Shown: positions 39,704 to 51,481, counted from the first letter of the stretch. The stretch is 64,000 nt of DNA from Haemonchus contortus (GCA_000469685.2 LS997565.1:12148505-12212504); one strand, 5' to 3'. The notes: generated from the sequence alone by a model not told the origin. Program-made: numbers and translations.

Positions 39704-39882
39704 CAGCTGGGTTTATGGGAGGATACAGGAATGTAACATTGAGTGCAAAAGATTTTAATACTCTTGGAGATCAGATACCATATAGATGACCTACCTAAGT
39801 CGCTAACAACCGAGTAGTCAGCGCGTTCGCTCCAGCCATCGTTAATCCGAGTCTGGAGTGTGGCTCCCCTTGCCGGGAGCAA
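39704..39882 (-). CDS. Two coding-like exons, possibly upstream exons of the large gene
   Basis: The first (about 39795 up to about 39882; 5' border unclear) reads ATLQTRINDGWSERADYSVV and ends at a GTAGGT donor in phase 1. The second, 39704-39760, starts after a GAG acceptor-like site, reads LKSFALNVTFLYPPINPA in the matching phase and ends at a strong GTGAGT donor. They lie about 1.7 kb upstream of the most 5' exon I could join to the large minus-strand gene. A linking exon with the right phases was not found. Confidence 0.3.
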
Positions 39883-40284
39883 TCAGGGAATCAGGTATAA
39901 TGTCATACTCAGGCACAACCTTCATTTGCTGCTTGTTTCATAAGCGAAACGGTATTGCGAAAAGATCAGGTCGGAGCCTTAAGTATGAAAACCATTCTGA
40001 AATATGAGAAATTCAGGAAATGAAGCATGATTGGGCTTCAAGTGTTAACTGAGCAGGCACAGCTGTACTCTTTTGTAGAACTGAAACAAACCCTTTCTCC
40101 TGATAATGTTCCGAAGATCTGACTGTTGGATATGAAAAATGTGGTTGTTTCAAAGAAGGACAACATTATAAATGATTTAATGATTCAAGAGCCAGATATG
40201 GGATGGGGCTATCTTTTCTCTTGGGTTCGAAGTTTCCGACACTAACCACTCCCATCTTCTGATCAGCTCTTACAAACGAACCCC

Positions 40285-40495
40285 ATTCAAAATCATAGTA
40301 ACTTATTCGGGGGCCGACCGCTGTGCAAAGCATTATTTTTATCCTCCCATACCAGTGTGGTACCGATTAAGTGACCCTGTAGAGATGGAAGTTTTCATTG
40401 GTAGAGGCATAACAATCCGGGATCCGAGCCCAGAACCATAAGTGTATGATAGTGCGCTACTCGGCACTACACAATCTCCGCTCGTCTTTTTTCTT
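40285..40495 (-). repeat. SINE copy
   Basis: Contains GGGGCCGACCGCTGTGCAAAGCATTATTTTTATCCTCCCATACCAGTGTGGTACCGATTAAGTGACCC, then the head region GTGTATGATAGTGCGCTACTCGGCACTAC, in minus orientation. Confidence 0.6.
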
Positions 40496-41025
40496 GATTG
40501 AAACAATCGGCTTGTTGTCGAATCTTATAAAATTAAGGAAAGGAACTCTACATAAGCTCATAGTACAAATCTAAGTTCCATTTCCATACCAATGACCACC
40601 GAACGTAAATCCCTAATTTCTACCTGCTACATCATCCCAAATATTTTCGCTACTTGAATTATCCAGCCAGACGGTAAACTATACTTCCCAGATATCTGCC
40701 CAGCTTCCCACAACGTTACGCAAGGTGACAGTTTCTCGGCAATATTTCCATTCTGTCCGATGTCTTCATCGGTAACAGTTGTATATCGCCCAATGAAAAA
40801 CAATGAAATCGGATGATTCTCCTGGTTTTCTCAAATATTATAGGCCATGACCATTAGAGATCACTTGAGATATGAGGAAAAAACATTATAAAATATTATT
40901 CAATATAAATGAATGATCAGTAACAGAAACATAGAAAAGTGGAACACAAGTAAAAAGAATAGAAAAAAGAGCATTAACGAACATTACAACCAAGTGCTTC
41001 GAGAAACAGCAAATTGTAACAAACT

Positions 41026-44000
41026 TCAAGGTACAAGTACTGTAACAAGTAAAAATCTTCTATCAAGTCTTTCTGTAATAAAAATACCGAGCTCTGGAAT
41101 ATCACTAATAGATATGGTCCGTGAAACCATGTCCAAGCTCTACACGAGTCTTCTCTCCTATACCAGAGTGCTTCCAGCGTGATTCTACTGCCTCATTTGA
41201 ATCTAAAAGCGCGAATGAAGTGTGTTGAATGTTTCAAAACCCGTAAAAGCAAAGTAAGAATCCTACTTGGACCAAATTCATAAGCGCTTCGACTGGTTCC
41301 GAATAATGGAGTTCTTCGCACAGTATGCCTTTCCCAGTAGCAGTCGCAGCAATCACATGGCAATTCATAATGATAGTGATCGCGACCACATAATTCATGA
41401 AATCGTTTGCTGCCTAGAAATGACCGTTAAAATACAAAAAGCCAACTTTCACTCTAGATACATGATGGATCCCGTCTACGCAAACGCCATACAGAACTCA
41501 TTGTTATATCACTTTTTTTCAAGAATCAGCCACATTCACAAAATGTTTCTGCCACCATCAGGATTCTCAAAGCGCTATTAGAGAGAAGCTGAGATTAATC
41601 GGTCCAAAACAAACAGGATAACTAGGAAACATTTCTAAGTCGCAACCTCTACCGGATCAGAAACTAACTGGACTATTATTGATAATGATATTTACTTACT
41701 CGATATTTCGAGCATGTCACTCACGACACTGTGACGGTTTCCACAATATCTGAAAAACAGCAAACAACAGAGTATAAAAGTGGCATTGATCAAAGTCAAA
41801 ACCTCTACGCGTATTCCTATTCAACTGTCCAGCTGTAAAGAAATTCTTCCAGCGTGGAAACGAGAGAAAGGTTTTTCGGTTTCAGTGGAAGCGCTTTTTT
41901 GAGAAAATATAGAAAACGCCCAGGGAAGACTCATTCCTGAGTAGCACCCTCCAGCCTCCAAAGGGTGTAGACGGCTGCTAGCGACATACAGAATGTGGCA
42001 GCCTACTGTTTCATAAATAAGCAAACACTATGAAGTAGGAAACCTTTCCTCTCTTCCAACTTCTCTACATGGCGATTTGGTAAGCTGTTAACGTTATGCT
42101 GCTATGAAATGAACAATGGATTCAGTAATACGACGAAACTGCAATCATGAATGATGAACTTAATTCCTTCGCTGATAAAAAGAACGAGATATGTCAATCT
42201 TGTGTTTGGGGTTTTTTACATTTTTCACACTTAACATTCGTAAGAACCAAGCTATAAAGGCTATCAAATGAGTTGATGATTTACGGCATACAGTCATGCT
42301 GCTACTCGAATTAGCTCAGCAATTGAAAGTTTTCCCATGTTATGACCTTACCTTTTTGGATTATTTTCATCAAAGAACGGTTGACGGAATGGGTCGCTAT
42401 CACGAGGTGAACGACGATTCGGCGATACACTTCTGCACCTGTCAAACGAAGAATGTGTAGAATGAACGGCATGCCATTATAGAAATCGATGCGGAGTACA
42501 GTAAGCTTTCACTTACCACGTCAAGTTACATACCTCTCTAGAGCTCGAGTTAAGGAAGAGTACTGCTTATGATTTCCATGAGCATTCAGCGCTTCAGCAA
42601 GTTCTTGGCGTTGCTGTTGGATTCGACGACGCTCTTCTTCCAACCGTAGACGATCAAGCCGAAGAAGTTCACGTTCTCTTTCTAGAGCATCTTCTTCTTG
42701 CCTAAGGCGCTTGCGGCGACTATCATCTTGGTGCTCAACATCTATCAGACCTTTCTCACGTATCTCATTCTTATTGTGACAATAAGGGCTTTCGCACGGA
42801 CGCGAAAGCCGAGAACGCAGTGTTGGCGACCTGATCCCGATTACTGTTGGAAACTCATGGGCACAGCGTACTTCAACCCTCTCACTGAGTTCATCAGTAC
42901 CACACGGTTTTGCCTCCGGCCCGCCTAAATTTAGAACGAGGCGATTTGTAAAATAGTGCTGTTCTTGGAATTGACATTGAAAAAAATTTTTTAATGAAAA
43001 AAATATATGCTCATTGAATGTAAACCAAAACTGAATACAAATAGCATTAATTCACCGCTACCTTTTGACTTCTTCGCCTTTGAACGTTTGGTGCTCTTTT
43101 TGACCAACTTCAACCTCTCAGAAACATTTTGAGTTCCTGATAACTCCACTACATTTACTGGGGGCTCTTCCGGAGAACCGTTGCGCTGAGCACCTTTTCC
43201 GTTTTGAGCAGCGCTTTCTTCGAATTCTTCCACGCACTCAAGCTTTATGGGACATCCCTGAACATTGTCCTACGCAAATGACAGCAGGAAAGTCCCGCTA
43301 CATTCTATCGCTGATCTTCAATCACTAGTCAAAAGTCGTAATAAAAATCGGAGTTTGAAATAGTAACCGATAGCGAAATTCGACTTCCACCATTAGACTG
43401 CTTCTCATCCACTTGAGAGCTTAAAACCACGCACCCGCACGCTTCTAGCTGACGCTCCAAATCTGAAAGATGAGGCTCAATAAAAAAAGGTAACCGTAAA
43501 GCAAAATTCAATTGAACCAGTGATTTTTGCCAAAGTAGCACGAGCGGCAGCGATGTTATTGGGACTTTTCTGAAAGGAGATTGGTGAAAAACAATTTTAT
43601 CGAACTTCGAAGAAAAGATTGACAACCTCTTCAATCAAACGGCGCTCACATTGCAGTCTCAGCACTTGCACCCTTAACGATAGATTCCTGAAAAAATTTT
43701 GAAAATGTTGATACAACAAAAAGCCGTCAAAACAAATTGTGGTTCCGTCTACTGCAAGCCGACAATTGCACCCATTATACCCTACCGACACCTTTATACA
43801 AGGGCACACAAAAGCCAAACAGCTAGTGATACGGATGGCAAGTAAACATCAACGTAAAAAAGAGTGCTTTGATAAAAAGGAGAATGAGAAAACAAGAACC
43901 TACTCTTTGATAAGTTGGTCACTGTCTCGCACGCGATTCATATTGTCTTCACAACATTTCTGCACTTCTTCGAATTCCTTAAATGATTGGTTCAGTTTCG

Positions 44001-44160
44001 TGGAATCTACTGATTGATTCGTGAACGAATCCTTACCATTAAAATCTAGACTTTAAGAGTCAACTTCAAATCTACGAAATTCTGAATATGAAAAACTCAC
44101 CGAATCAAGACTTTGTATGCCAAGGTTTCCTTTAGAAGCACCACTCTTTTTCTTCGCCAT
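41026..44160 (-). CDS. Coiled-coil protein with Cys/His-rich tail, eleven exons, unknown function
   Basis: Exons on the minus strand: 44101-44160 (ATG 44158-44160), 43904-44031, 43606-43687, 43518-43569, 43368-43462, 43056-43269, 42534-42924, 42352-42438, 41700-41749, 41273-41413 and 41026-41072. Phases agree throughout and give 448 residues. The N-terminus is lysine-rich (MAKKKSGASKG). A helical region follows (FEEVQKCCEDNMNRVRDSD, ERRLIEEVVNLFFE), then a basic KKSTKRSKAKKSKG stretch. A strong Arg/Glu/Gln coiled coil comes next (ERERELLRLDRLRLEEERRR), then an Arg/Ser segment (RCRSVSPNRRSPRDSD), and last a tail with LPCDCCDCYWERH. The exon 2 acceptor (AAG) is weak and the last exon is the least certain. 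The Cys-rich tail could bind metal; I do not recognise the family. Confidence 0.65.
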
Positions 44161-44433
44161 ACTATTGCTTAATCGCTAGACCACTTGTGATCAAAGTGGA
44201 AACTGAAATTCTTAAACTGGCTTTGAATAACTGTAGCACGTGGCCACAGAGTAAAAATGCATTATATGGGAAGAAACTGTTACACTTTGTTATTACCAAC
44301 CGATGCCAGCCAGGTTCGAAGGTATAATTTCAAAAGGCGTTTTCTTAACAAGTTTAATTTGAACTCCAAACACTGACTTCCCCACAAGATTAGGATCCCA
44401 ATATGGGATCTCACATCATACAGTATGAACAAG

Positions 44434-44620
44434 AGTAAAAAAATGTCCGAGTACCGACGGCGTTCGTTCACAGGACAGCGCCACACCGTTCGAATCACAT
44501 ACTTTCCCGCGCGCAAGTTTTGAATTAAAAAGTAAAAATATGTCGAGTACTGCCGTGTTCGTTCGCTGGAAGCGTGGCCCGTTTGAACAAGTTTCCCGCG
44601 CACGGAGAGACTCTGCCGCC
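44434..44620. repeat. 97-bp tandem repeat upstream of the coiled-coil gene
   Basis: Two units start at 44434 and 44531. Each runs AGTAAAAA(A/T)ATGTC-GAGTAC-GCGTTCGTTC and ends in TTTCCCGCGC(G/A)C. They are diverged but colinear. They lie about 270-460 bp 5' of the coiled-coil gene's start codon, in sequence much richer in GC than the surroundings. Confidence 0.65.
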
Positions 44621-44805
44621 TGGGTGAGAGACGCAGAGCAACGAGACGGAAGGGTGCTGGCAACCTCCAACTACATTTTCACCGGGAAATACGCCGATAT
44701 CCTCGAAGTGGGCGGAGTTTGCTTTGAGTTGGGCGGGGCCACCAAAAGCTGAGTCTGGCGTCTTCCCGCCGCTATGAGGGGAAAGATTTGAATTCCCAGC
44801 GGCTG

Positions 44806-44949
44806 CTTTCATAGCCCGCGATTTGGCCCGAAAGCGCGCCGGTCGGAGGCGGCGCTTGCCCCTTGTTTACCACTGAATCTTGGTCGATACCGCCGGCCGA
44901 GTGGTCCCCCGGCCGGCGCGCTCGCGGGCCAAATCGCGGACTATGAAAG
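44806..44949. mobile_element. GC-rich foldback MITE
   Basis: It starts CTTTCATAGCCCGCGATTTGGCCCG and ends CGGGCCAAATCGCGGACTATGAAAG, so the arms pair over at least 40 bp with few mismatches. The loop holds GGTCGGAGGCGGCG and GCCGGCCGAGTGG. It shares its termini with the element at 38956-39060. Confidence 0.75.
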
Positions 44950-45456
44950 CAGTGGTAGGACACAGAGAGTCGCCGCCGAACCACATGCCGCAAGAATTCG
45001 GGGAGAAATGCCGTCACTCCCAAAAGTGTAAGCTTTGTTCAAAAACGTTCAAGAACCCGAAAAAATTTATAGGGGCTGTTGAAGGAAGGGTGATCAAACC
45101 CCTAAAGTGGACGGGGCTTGCACTGAGTCGGATCAACGGAGACTTCGCGCAAGATCACAGAACACACATGAGCTCAGGGGAACGTCGCCCCCAAGAAGTG
45201 GAACAGCCACCTTGACGGGTGGTGGAATGAGGAAAACGTTATAATCTCAGGTCAAAACGTTCAGTTGCCGGGAAAATGAGGGGAAGATTAGAAAGGATCA
45301 GTTCAACAAATAGAACGAGGGAAGCTTATCCGCTGTGAGCCAAGTATTCTGAACTTTTGCACGAACTCATAACCCACCACAGCTTACAGTCAGATTTTCG
45401 AATGGTGTACCTTAGGGGAGGGTAGTTTACTTCATTGATAAGTGGGCTCGGGGCTA

Positions 45457-45529
45457 CAGTTGGGCTCCGCACACTAACCAAGAAGTGTAGTGAACTCCCC
45501 CTCTTTGGTTAATGTGCAGAGTCCAACTG
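45457..45529. repeat. Short inverted repeat (hairpin)
   Basis: CAGTTGGGCTCCGCACACTAACCAAG faces CTTTGGTTAATGTGCAGAGTCCAACTG, pairing about 27 bases with four or so mismatches across a loop of about 20 bases. It could be a tiny foldback element or a structured RNA. No family assignment. Confidence 0.6.
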
Positions 45530-45661
45530 TTTAGACAAAACAACAAGTTGGTATTGATGATTCTACAGAAAAAGAAGAACTCGTGTCTCCTTTCGGGTTT
45601 CCTTGACGCTCTCTAAGGCACCGTTCACGATAATTTTGGGTTATGTAGTTTTAGGCGAGTT

Positions 45662-46009
45662 ATGGAAGTGACGGTCCAGAATAGTGCAAAAGTGGCGAAG
45701 AAAACGCGAGATTCCCCGTATCAAGAGGAATATAAGGCTTCAAAAAAAGTAAAATTAGGGGATGAACAAGAGTGTTACGAAAAAGATGCATGGAAGGGGT
45801 ACTTGGGTGAGCTGTTGAAACGCGTGCGCCATTGCATACAGCTGGCTGCAATATGCTCCCTGCATGCAAGGTGTGGGTCCCAGCGCGAATGGTCAACAGC
45901 TTTCGCAACACTCGGGAACTCATTCACCTTGGGTGCGTACGTCGATGAGCTGGTTTCGGTAGCCCTTGTTACGACTTACCTAACAATAAGCCGTTTTTCT
46001 ACAAGATAG
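45662..46009 (+). CDS. Open reading frame, 115 codons, unrecognised
   Basis: It starts at an ATG and has a charged N-terminus (SAKVAKKTRDSPYQEEYKASKK) followed by WKGYLGELLKRVRHCIQLA and a hydrophobic C-terminal third. Composition is more protein-like than most unspliced frames here. It stands alone in a repeat island, so it may be a fragment of a dead mobile element. No splice partners were found. Confidence 0.25.
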   Translation: MEVTVQNSAKVAKKTRDSPYQEEYKASKKVKLGDEQECYEKDAWKGYLGELLKRVRHCIQLAAICSLHARCGSQREWSTAFATLGNSFTLGAYVDELVSVALVTTYLTISRFSTR

Positions 46010-48005
46010 CGTTCTTTGGGCCATCCGTGTGGGCCACAGGTTCATTTGAGGGAGAAATCACAGAAGGTTTTTAAACGTGAATTGTGCTCTTATGGGAACA
46101 ACCGTTGAAGCGATGGCTATTATTATGGTCTCGGAATTTGAAAATGATAGTAATGAAGTTTCGTGTATAGGACTATGGGTGCCGGAACTTCTCCCTGAAT
46201 TCCCACGGCGAGCGGCAAAGGTCATGCGGTGGCCACCATATCCTTCTACTGGAAACTCAAACCTACCTCTTCATAGCGCGCGAATGGGCGCGATCGAGTA
46301 CGGCGGGTGCGACGACATTTTCGGGGAGAAAGTACCGGGCTCATAGGACTTTTTCAGGGCCATCAAAGTGAAATGGTGAAATGAGCTACGACATGGGTAT
46401 CAGAAAAATATCGTAGTCGAATCTTTTTGGTACTCACACCGTTGGCATCGTGATGCCGCTTCGCATCAATCTTAGAAGAAACGAAACGAGGCGAAACGAA
46501 TCACTTCGACGTTGTATATATATTCCATTTGTAATACTAACGTTTTATGTTTTTTGTTTATTAGAAAAAAATGAAATTAAGAAAGTGAAGGGAGAAGACC
46601 TGTCGATAATCCAAATGATGCAAGCGTAGTCATGGCGGCATTTGCTCCATAAGATCGTAGTGCGATAATAGTGCAGCCTGGGAAACATCAAACATTCTGA
46701 AGCTAAACAATCACATAATCGATCCCAAATCAGGGGAAAAGCTTAATATCTGCGATTGAATTGGTAGAGCATCTGCTCTCACCAGATCACCACAAATGAG
46801 TCCAATGTTCTGATCGATCCTGTAAAGTTCAGTTTTGCAGTGAAGCCCTAGACCCTTGTTCACATAGGGTCTGACAAGTAAGCCAGTGGATTTGATTTTT
46901 TTCTCATTTCTGCGGAATTCATCCCTTTTTTTAGATTGGGCCCCTATTTCGGTAATGTACACCTACTGGTGATCAGGATCCCAAATCATTGTTATACATG
47001 GTTGACTGAAGGCACAGTTCACGGTAGAAATGGTTTCTGGGATTTCTGCCTGATATGAACCTCAGGGATAGCACGAGGGACGCTTTCGGGTTGAAAATGG
47101 ACTAGATGGGGCTTAATAAACGCGCCAAACTCGGCTGAGCTGACGTACATACTCGGGACGAGTTCTCAGGCGTTGCAGAAGCTGTAGAGGTTGCACCATT
47201 CGCACCGGGACCTACAGTTGCACGCAGGCAACCCTTACCTGAACAGCTCGGCAAATACCTCTTTCATGCAACTTTCGACGTCACATTCTTGTCCAACTCT
47301 TATCTTTACTGCTTTTTTGAAACCTTAAATTATTTATTTCTTTCATAGACTGATTTCCGCGTTTTCACCCCCACTTTCGCACTATTCTGGACGATGACTT
47401 CCATTATCCCTCTTGTACCAGGTACCCCGAAATTATCGCGAACTGTGCCTGCAATGAATAGATGCTGACTCATGCTGGCTCAAAGTGGCTTCGAATGCAG
47501 AGATGGTGCATCAGTTAAAATTCATCTTCATTATAGGATCGCTGGCATAAATCTTCAAGAGTGGTCTCGCCATATCAAGCTGCACTGATCGTATTATCCA
47601 AAAAAAACATCACAGAAAGTACTCAAATTTGACCCGTACATTTCGCGCTCCAGATACCCATTGCACTTCTGTGACACGCGGCGGGTGGGACGTTCGCGGC
47701 ACGAATCCGTCCATCGTCACTCGCCCGGAAGCATCGTGATCGCGTTCACCTGTATAGCAGTTCCGTAGCAAGCAAGAGATATCACGTCGCCTCATACGAT
47801 GGTTTAGTTTCGGCGTAGTGCGAGGAAATTCATGCCAGCTTTCCCCCGCCAAGAAGGCGCGCGGGCCCATATCTAATGGGTCACCAATCAGTGCTACCCT
47901 GCCACAAATACCTGATCTGAACCCGCACAGAACGAGTAGATCACTCAGGGCGGTCCGCGAAGGCGTGGAACGTAAATTCGATGACTATGAGCGGTACATT
48001 CAGGC
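46010..48005. other. Repeat-island stretch without a supportable gene
   Basis: A GC-rich part around 47.6-48.0 kb has open frames on both strands. The plus-strand one runs into the gag-like fragment described next. A GTAAGG donor-like site follows a short minus-strand frame near 47.24 kb, but the exon could not be joined to others. Confidence 0.4.
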
Positions 48006-48402
48006 GGCAGGCCAGCCAGAGGTAAGCAAACCAGCCCGTTTGGCCCTTCTGCTGGATGCATTTCCTTATTCTTCCATTCTGTTTAAGGGTCTCATAATCC
48101 CACTCAGGGGAAGTACGTGAGGAGTCGCTTCTAAATCCCAGGTGGAAGTTCTTTATACGGTGTACATAGGGCTGCCGTGCAAATGTGACAGTATGGTGAA
48201 TAGCAGTTGATTCATATATTCGCCCAATGTCTTCCACATATTAACAAGGAAGTGTCTTCCACTTGGGATTTAAAAGCGACTCCCCACGTACATTCCCTGA
48301 GTTTGATTATGAGACCTCCAAACAGAATCGCAGAATAAGGAAATGCATTCAGCAGAAGGCCAAACGGGCTGGTTTGCTTATCTCGGCCAGCCATGACAGT
48401 AC
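48006..48402. mobile_element. Inverted duplication of a gag-like retroelement fragment
   Basis: The left arm (about 48006-48152, plus strand) and right arm (about 48252-48402, minus strand) are about 80-85% alike in opposite directions around a loop of about 100 bp. Read outward-in, both encode the same peptide: PARLALLLDAFPYSSILFKGL on the left, LLLNAFPYSAILFGGLIIK on the right. On the left this continues upstream as VERKFDDYERYIQAAGQPE, which looks like retroelement gag/capsid. Both copies are broken. Confidence 0.6.
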
Positions 48403-48564
48403 TACAGTGCGTTTCAGTAGTTTGCGTCCACCCCTGATCTCATCAAAAACTTTTACTAAAGGGATGATCCAAATAAGAAGCATGCAGTAAGAGATTCGCT
48501 GCGTCGCAATACAACGCGAAACAGCTTTTCAGATTTCCATGTTTACAAAAAATGTTTTATAAAT

Positions 48565-49735
48565 ATTTTTCCAAATTTCGACCGTTTCATAGTATGAGTC
48601 CTCTTTATATAACAGTTTATTTATACAAACTCAACAGTGTACTTTATGAAAATAAATAATTAATCGGTGCACCCTGATTGAATGAGAGCTTCAAGAGTCG
48701 ATGGTGCGTACTCATTGTTAAGCTCCTGAGGAGTGAAGGGTCGATGTTGCTCCACGTCTCTAAGACCGCACCTCGCAACTCGTCAGTGGTGGAACTGCCT
48801 GTTGTTGACGTAAACCCGCCGCACAAATATTCCCCAAAGGTTCTCCATTAGGTCAAGATCAGGACTGCACGCAGGCCACTCCACAACATCAACTTTCTGC
48901 TGCTGCAACCATGCGGATGTTGACTTGCCGACATGGACACTTGCATTGTCCTGCTGGAATACCAGCCTCTGTCGTCTCCTGCGACTCACAAACTGCAGTA
49001 GCTTGTACTTAAAAACTTGCTGGTACACTTGCGAGTCCATTCGACAGGATACAAATGCGAGCTCCAGCTTGCTCTCCCTGCATTAGGCTCCCCAAACCAT
49101 CAGCGGACCGCCACCGAAGTTGCGCTGCTGAATTGCACTGAGTCCTCCCTCAGATCACGCCAATAACATCTTGCTCATCGGGTCCGTCCAGGTTGAAATT
49201 CTTCTCATCGGAGAAGATTACATGAAGCCTTCACTTTACAGTGCACGAGCTACGCCTAACTTCACGACTGCACCTGCTTCCAATCCGTGGTCGCATTCTT
49301 TCGAGCAAAGTCGAAGCGAGCCATCTTGTGTGAGTTGGTTAGGTGTGGCGCCTTCCTCATAATTCTCTCACAATGTTGCCCCAACGTTTGACAGTTTTCC
49401 AAAGGGTGGTTTCGACGCAGGGAACTTCAAGTCTGCACGGATCTATTTGGCGCTGCACGTGTTGCCGTGGGCTTCAGGATCTGTGATGTAGAGGTAAACC
49501 AGACCTGCCGAGTTCATTGGCAATGCGTCGATTGCCTAGCCCGGCCTCGTAGAGAGTTCGAATCTGTGTCTTTTCGTCTGCAGAGAGACGGGGACCACGC
49601 GGCATCGCAAGAAGACATGTCGCCCCTGATCATGGTACGAACATATACCTCGCTTGAAGCAGGAAATTTTTTCTCGAGTCATATATCACGGGTGGACGTA
49701 TATTAGGAAACGGCCAAAATTCAGAAAAATGATTC
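48565..49735 (-). mobile_element. Dead Tc1/mariner transposon
   Basis: Degraded terminal inverted repeats of about 30 bp flank the unit: TTTCCAAATTTCGACCGTTTCATAGTATGAGTCC on the left, and a related GAATTTTGGCCGTTTCCTAATATACGTCC read from the right end. Between them on the minus strand lies a broken transposase gene. The element is about 1.2 kb, normal for the superfamily. A clean TA target duplication was not identified. Confidence 0.75.
48644..49605 (-). pseudogene. Tc1/mariner transposase pseudogene
   Basis: From the ATG at 49603-49605 it reads MPRGPRLSADEKTQIRTLYE, an N-terminal helix-turn-helix. It then shifts frame several times. The catalytic blocks are still readable: VIFSDEKNFNLDGPDE (first Asp), [20 protein letters not shown] (second Asp) and [12 protein letters not shown] (third acidic residue), followed in another frame by [20 protein letters not shown]. 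Stops and at least three frameshifts make it inactive. Length matches a transposase of about 330 residues. Confidence 0.85.
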
Positions 49736-50335
49736 TAAAAATTTTCTTGTTGACCTACCTGTCTGAAAAGATGTCGTTTACTGGTTTCTTGAGTGACGTA
49801 TCTAACAATGTGTGCTGCTAAACTGGGCTAATTCTTTTAAAAAATTCTTCTCAGATGATTGGTGGACGTACACCACTTAATCGCACTGTATTCGCCGCGC
49901 ACCTTCACCGCTCGTCGCGTGCGACTAATTCGCACTTGGACCAAACTGTGCATAGCCAACTGATCTGCCAACTTTCTTTCACGGGCTGCAGTTTATTCGG
50001 GGAGAGGGCAAAATACCATGTTATTCATAGATCTGTGGGAGCGATTGTATGAGCTGAACATGATTTCATGTACCTGTGCGATTTTCAATGTAACTCAAGT
50101 GGGTGCACGCTTCTCGGTTATATTGAGCAAGTTAAATGATATGGTTCACGTGATCAGACCTATCCAAACCCCTTAATGTGGCTGTTCACAAATCTGATTG
50201 CGATATTTCAGTGTTGATTAAGAATTTTTTCCTCCATTTATTTCAGCTTCCCAGGCACTCCTTTCGGAGCGATGCTGCCAACTTTTTCCCTTTTCCATAT
50301 CCCTTATAATCCTACAGGCTCGAAAGAATTTTTGT

Positions 50336-50600
50336 GGCTTAGGTGGTAGGGAGGTGGATTAGTGGCAAGTGACGCCCTATCCACACATGCATGTTCGAAT
50401 CCCAGATCAATATCCGCCCAACTTCCATCCCTCCGAGGTCGGCCACTTTGTACCAGACTCGTCCGAGAGGATGAAAGCACTGGCTAGTATATCGGCCGGC
50501 CACCGTATAGGCCAGATACACATCAATACATCCTACGATGCTTAATGGAAGTTGAATGCGGGGGCGCATCCCTCCCCCGGGATTGATTACCTCCCACAGA
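50336..50600 (+). repeat. SINE copy with best-kept tRNA-like head
   Basis: The head is GGTGGATTAGTGGCAAGTGACGCCCTATCCACACATGCATGTTCGAATCCCAG. TTAGTGGCAAGTGAC is A-box-like, and ATGTTCGAATCCC matches the tRNA B box (GGTTCGAATCC) nearly exactly, about 30 bases downstream. The body follows family order to GGGCGCATCCCTCCCCCGGGATTGATTA. Confidence 0.75.
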
Positions 50601-51481
50601 TTTATTCTTTATCCTTTCCAGGAAGTTGCATCTGCGACCTGACTACCTCGAAAAATAGCTTAATCTGCGGATTCTCCTACATATTTCATACAATCGTGCG
50701 AAGGCCTGGAGACGGTATCGAGCACTTCAGACGCAACAATTCGATCTTTGCGTAATCCAAGTCGGTGCAGGGTGAAGACTCCTGGATCATGTCGGTTACA
50801 GTAAACCGAATGCCGGTAGAGAATGAAGGGGTAGTCGTCTTTGAAGGTTCGAATGACGCTTTTTGTGCGAGTAGTATGCTTACACACTACCGCTTATACT
50901 TTTGAAAGAATTTGAGCCAATGGTCAACTCAGTGTTCAGCCCTTTCCCCATCCGGATTTTTTTGCCCCTCCTTCTCTGCTGCGTTCTACCAAGTAGGGTT
51001 CGAGAGAAAGGCTGTTAACTCCCCATCCTCCAACCAAGTAGATTCTTACCGCAGATGCTAAGGAAATTCCAAACCAACTGTGTGCGGCATTTTCTCCCAG
51101 TACTGATACTTTGTAAAAGTAACTGAGCAGCTAACAGTACTCAACAGTGAACAACACAACAATCAAACCCAGGCAGGTTTTCGGAATTGATCCAACGAGC
51201 TCACACCAACGAGGTCCTTTTTCGCGACGTCATGCCTAAGCGCAGGTCTTCCAGAAGTGATGTTCGGGAAGAACATTTTATCAAGGGAACAGCCAAGAAC
51301 CAAAGATACGTGGATTCAATAAAAGCAGGCAGTACATGTGGTGGGGCATGTAATGACACAGTGTAATGTAATGTAACGTATTAATAGAAACGAACAACTT
51401 CCATTCCGCAGGATCGAATTCGAAAAACGAACAAACTCAGGTGGACATTATGTCGCAACTCGCAGGTAAATAACTTCATTG

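Noticed and set aside
41267..41581. 104-codon plus-strand frame
   Set aside because: Its antisense strand contains a phase-matched exon (41273-41413) of the coiled-coil gene, so the plus frame is treated as a shadow.
50380..50400. tRNA B-box match GTTCGAATCCC
   Set aside because: No acceptor stem or anticodon arm can be folded around it; it belongs to the SINE head, not to a tRNA gene.
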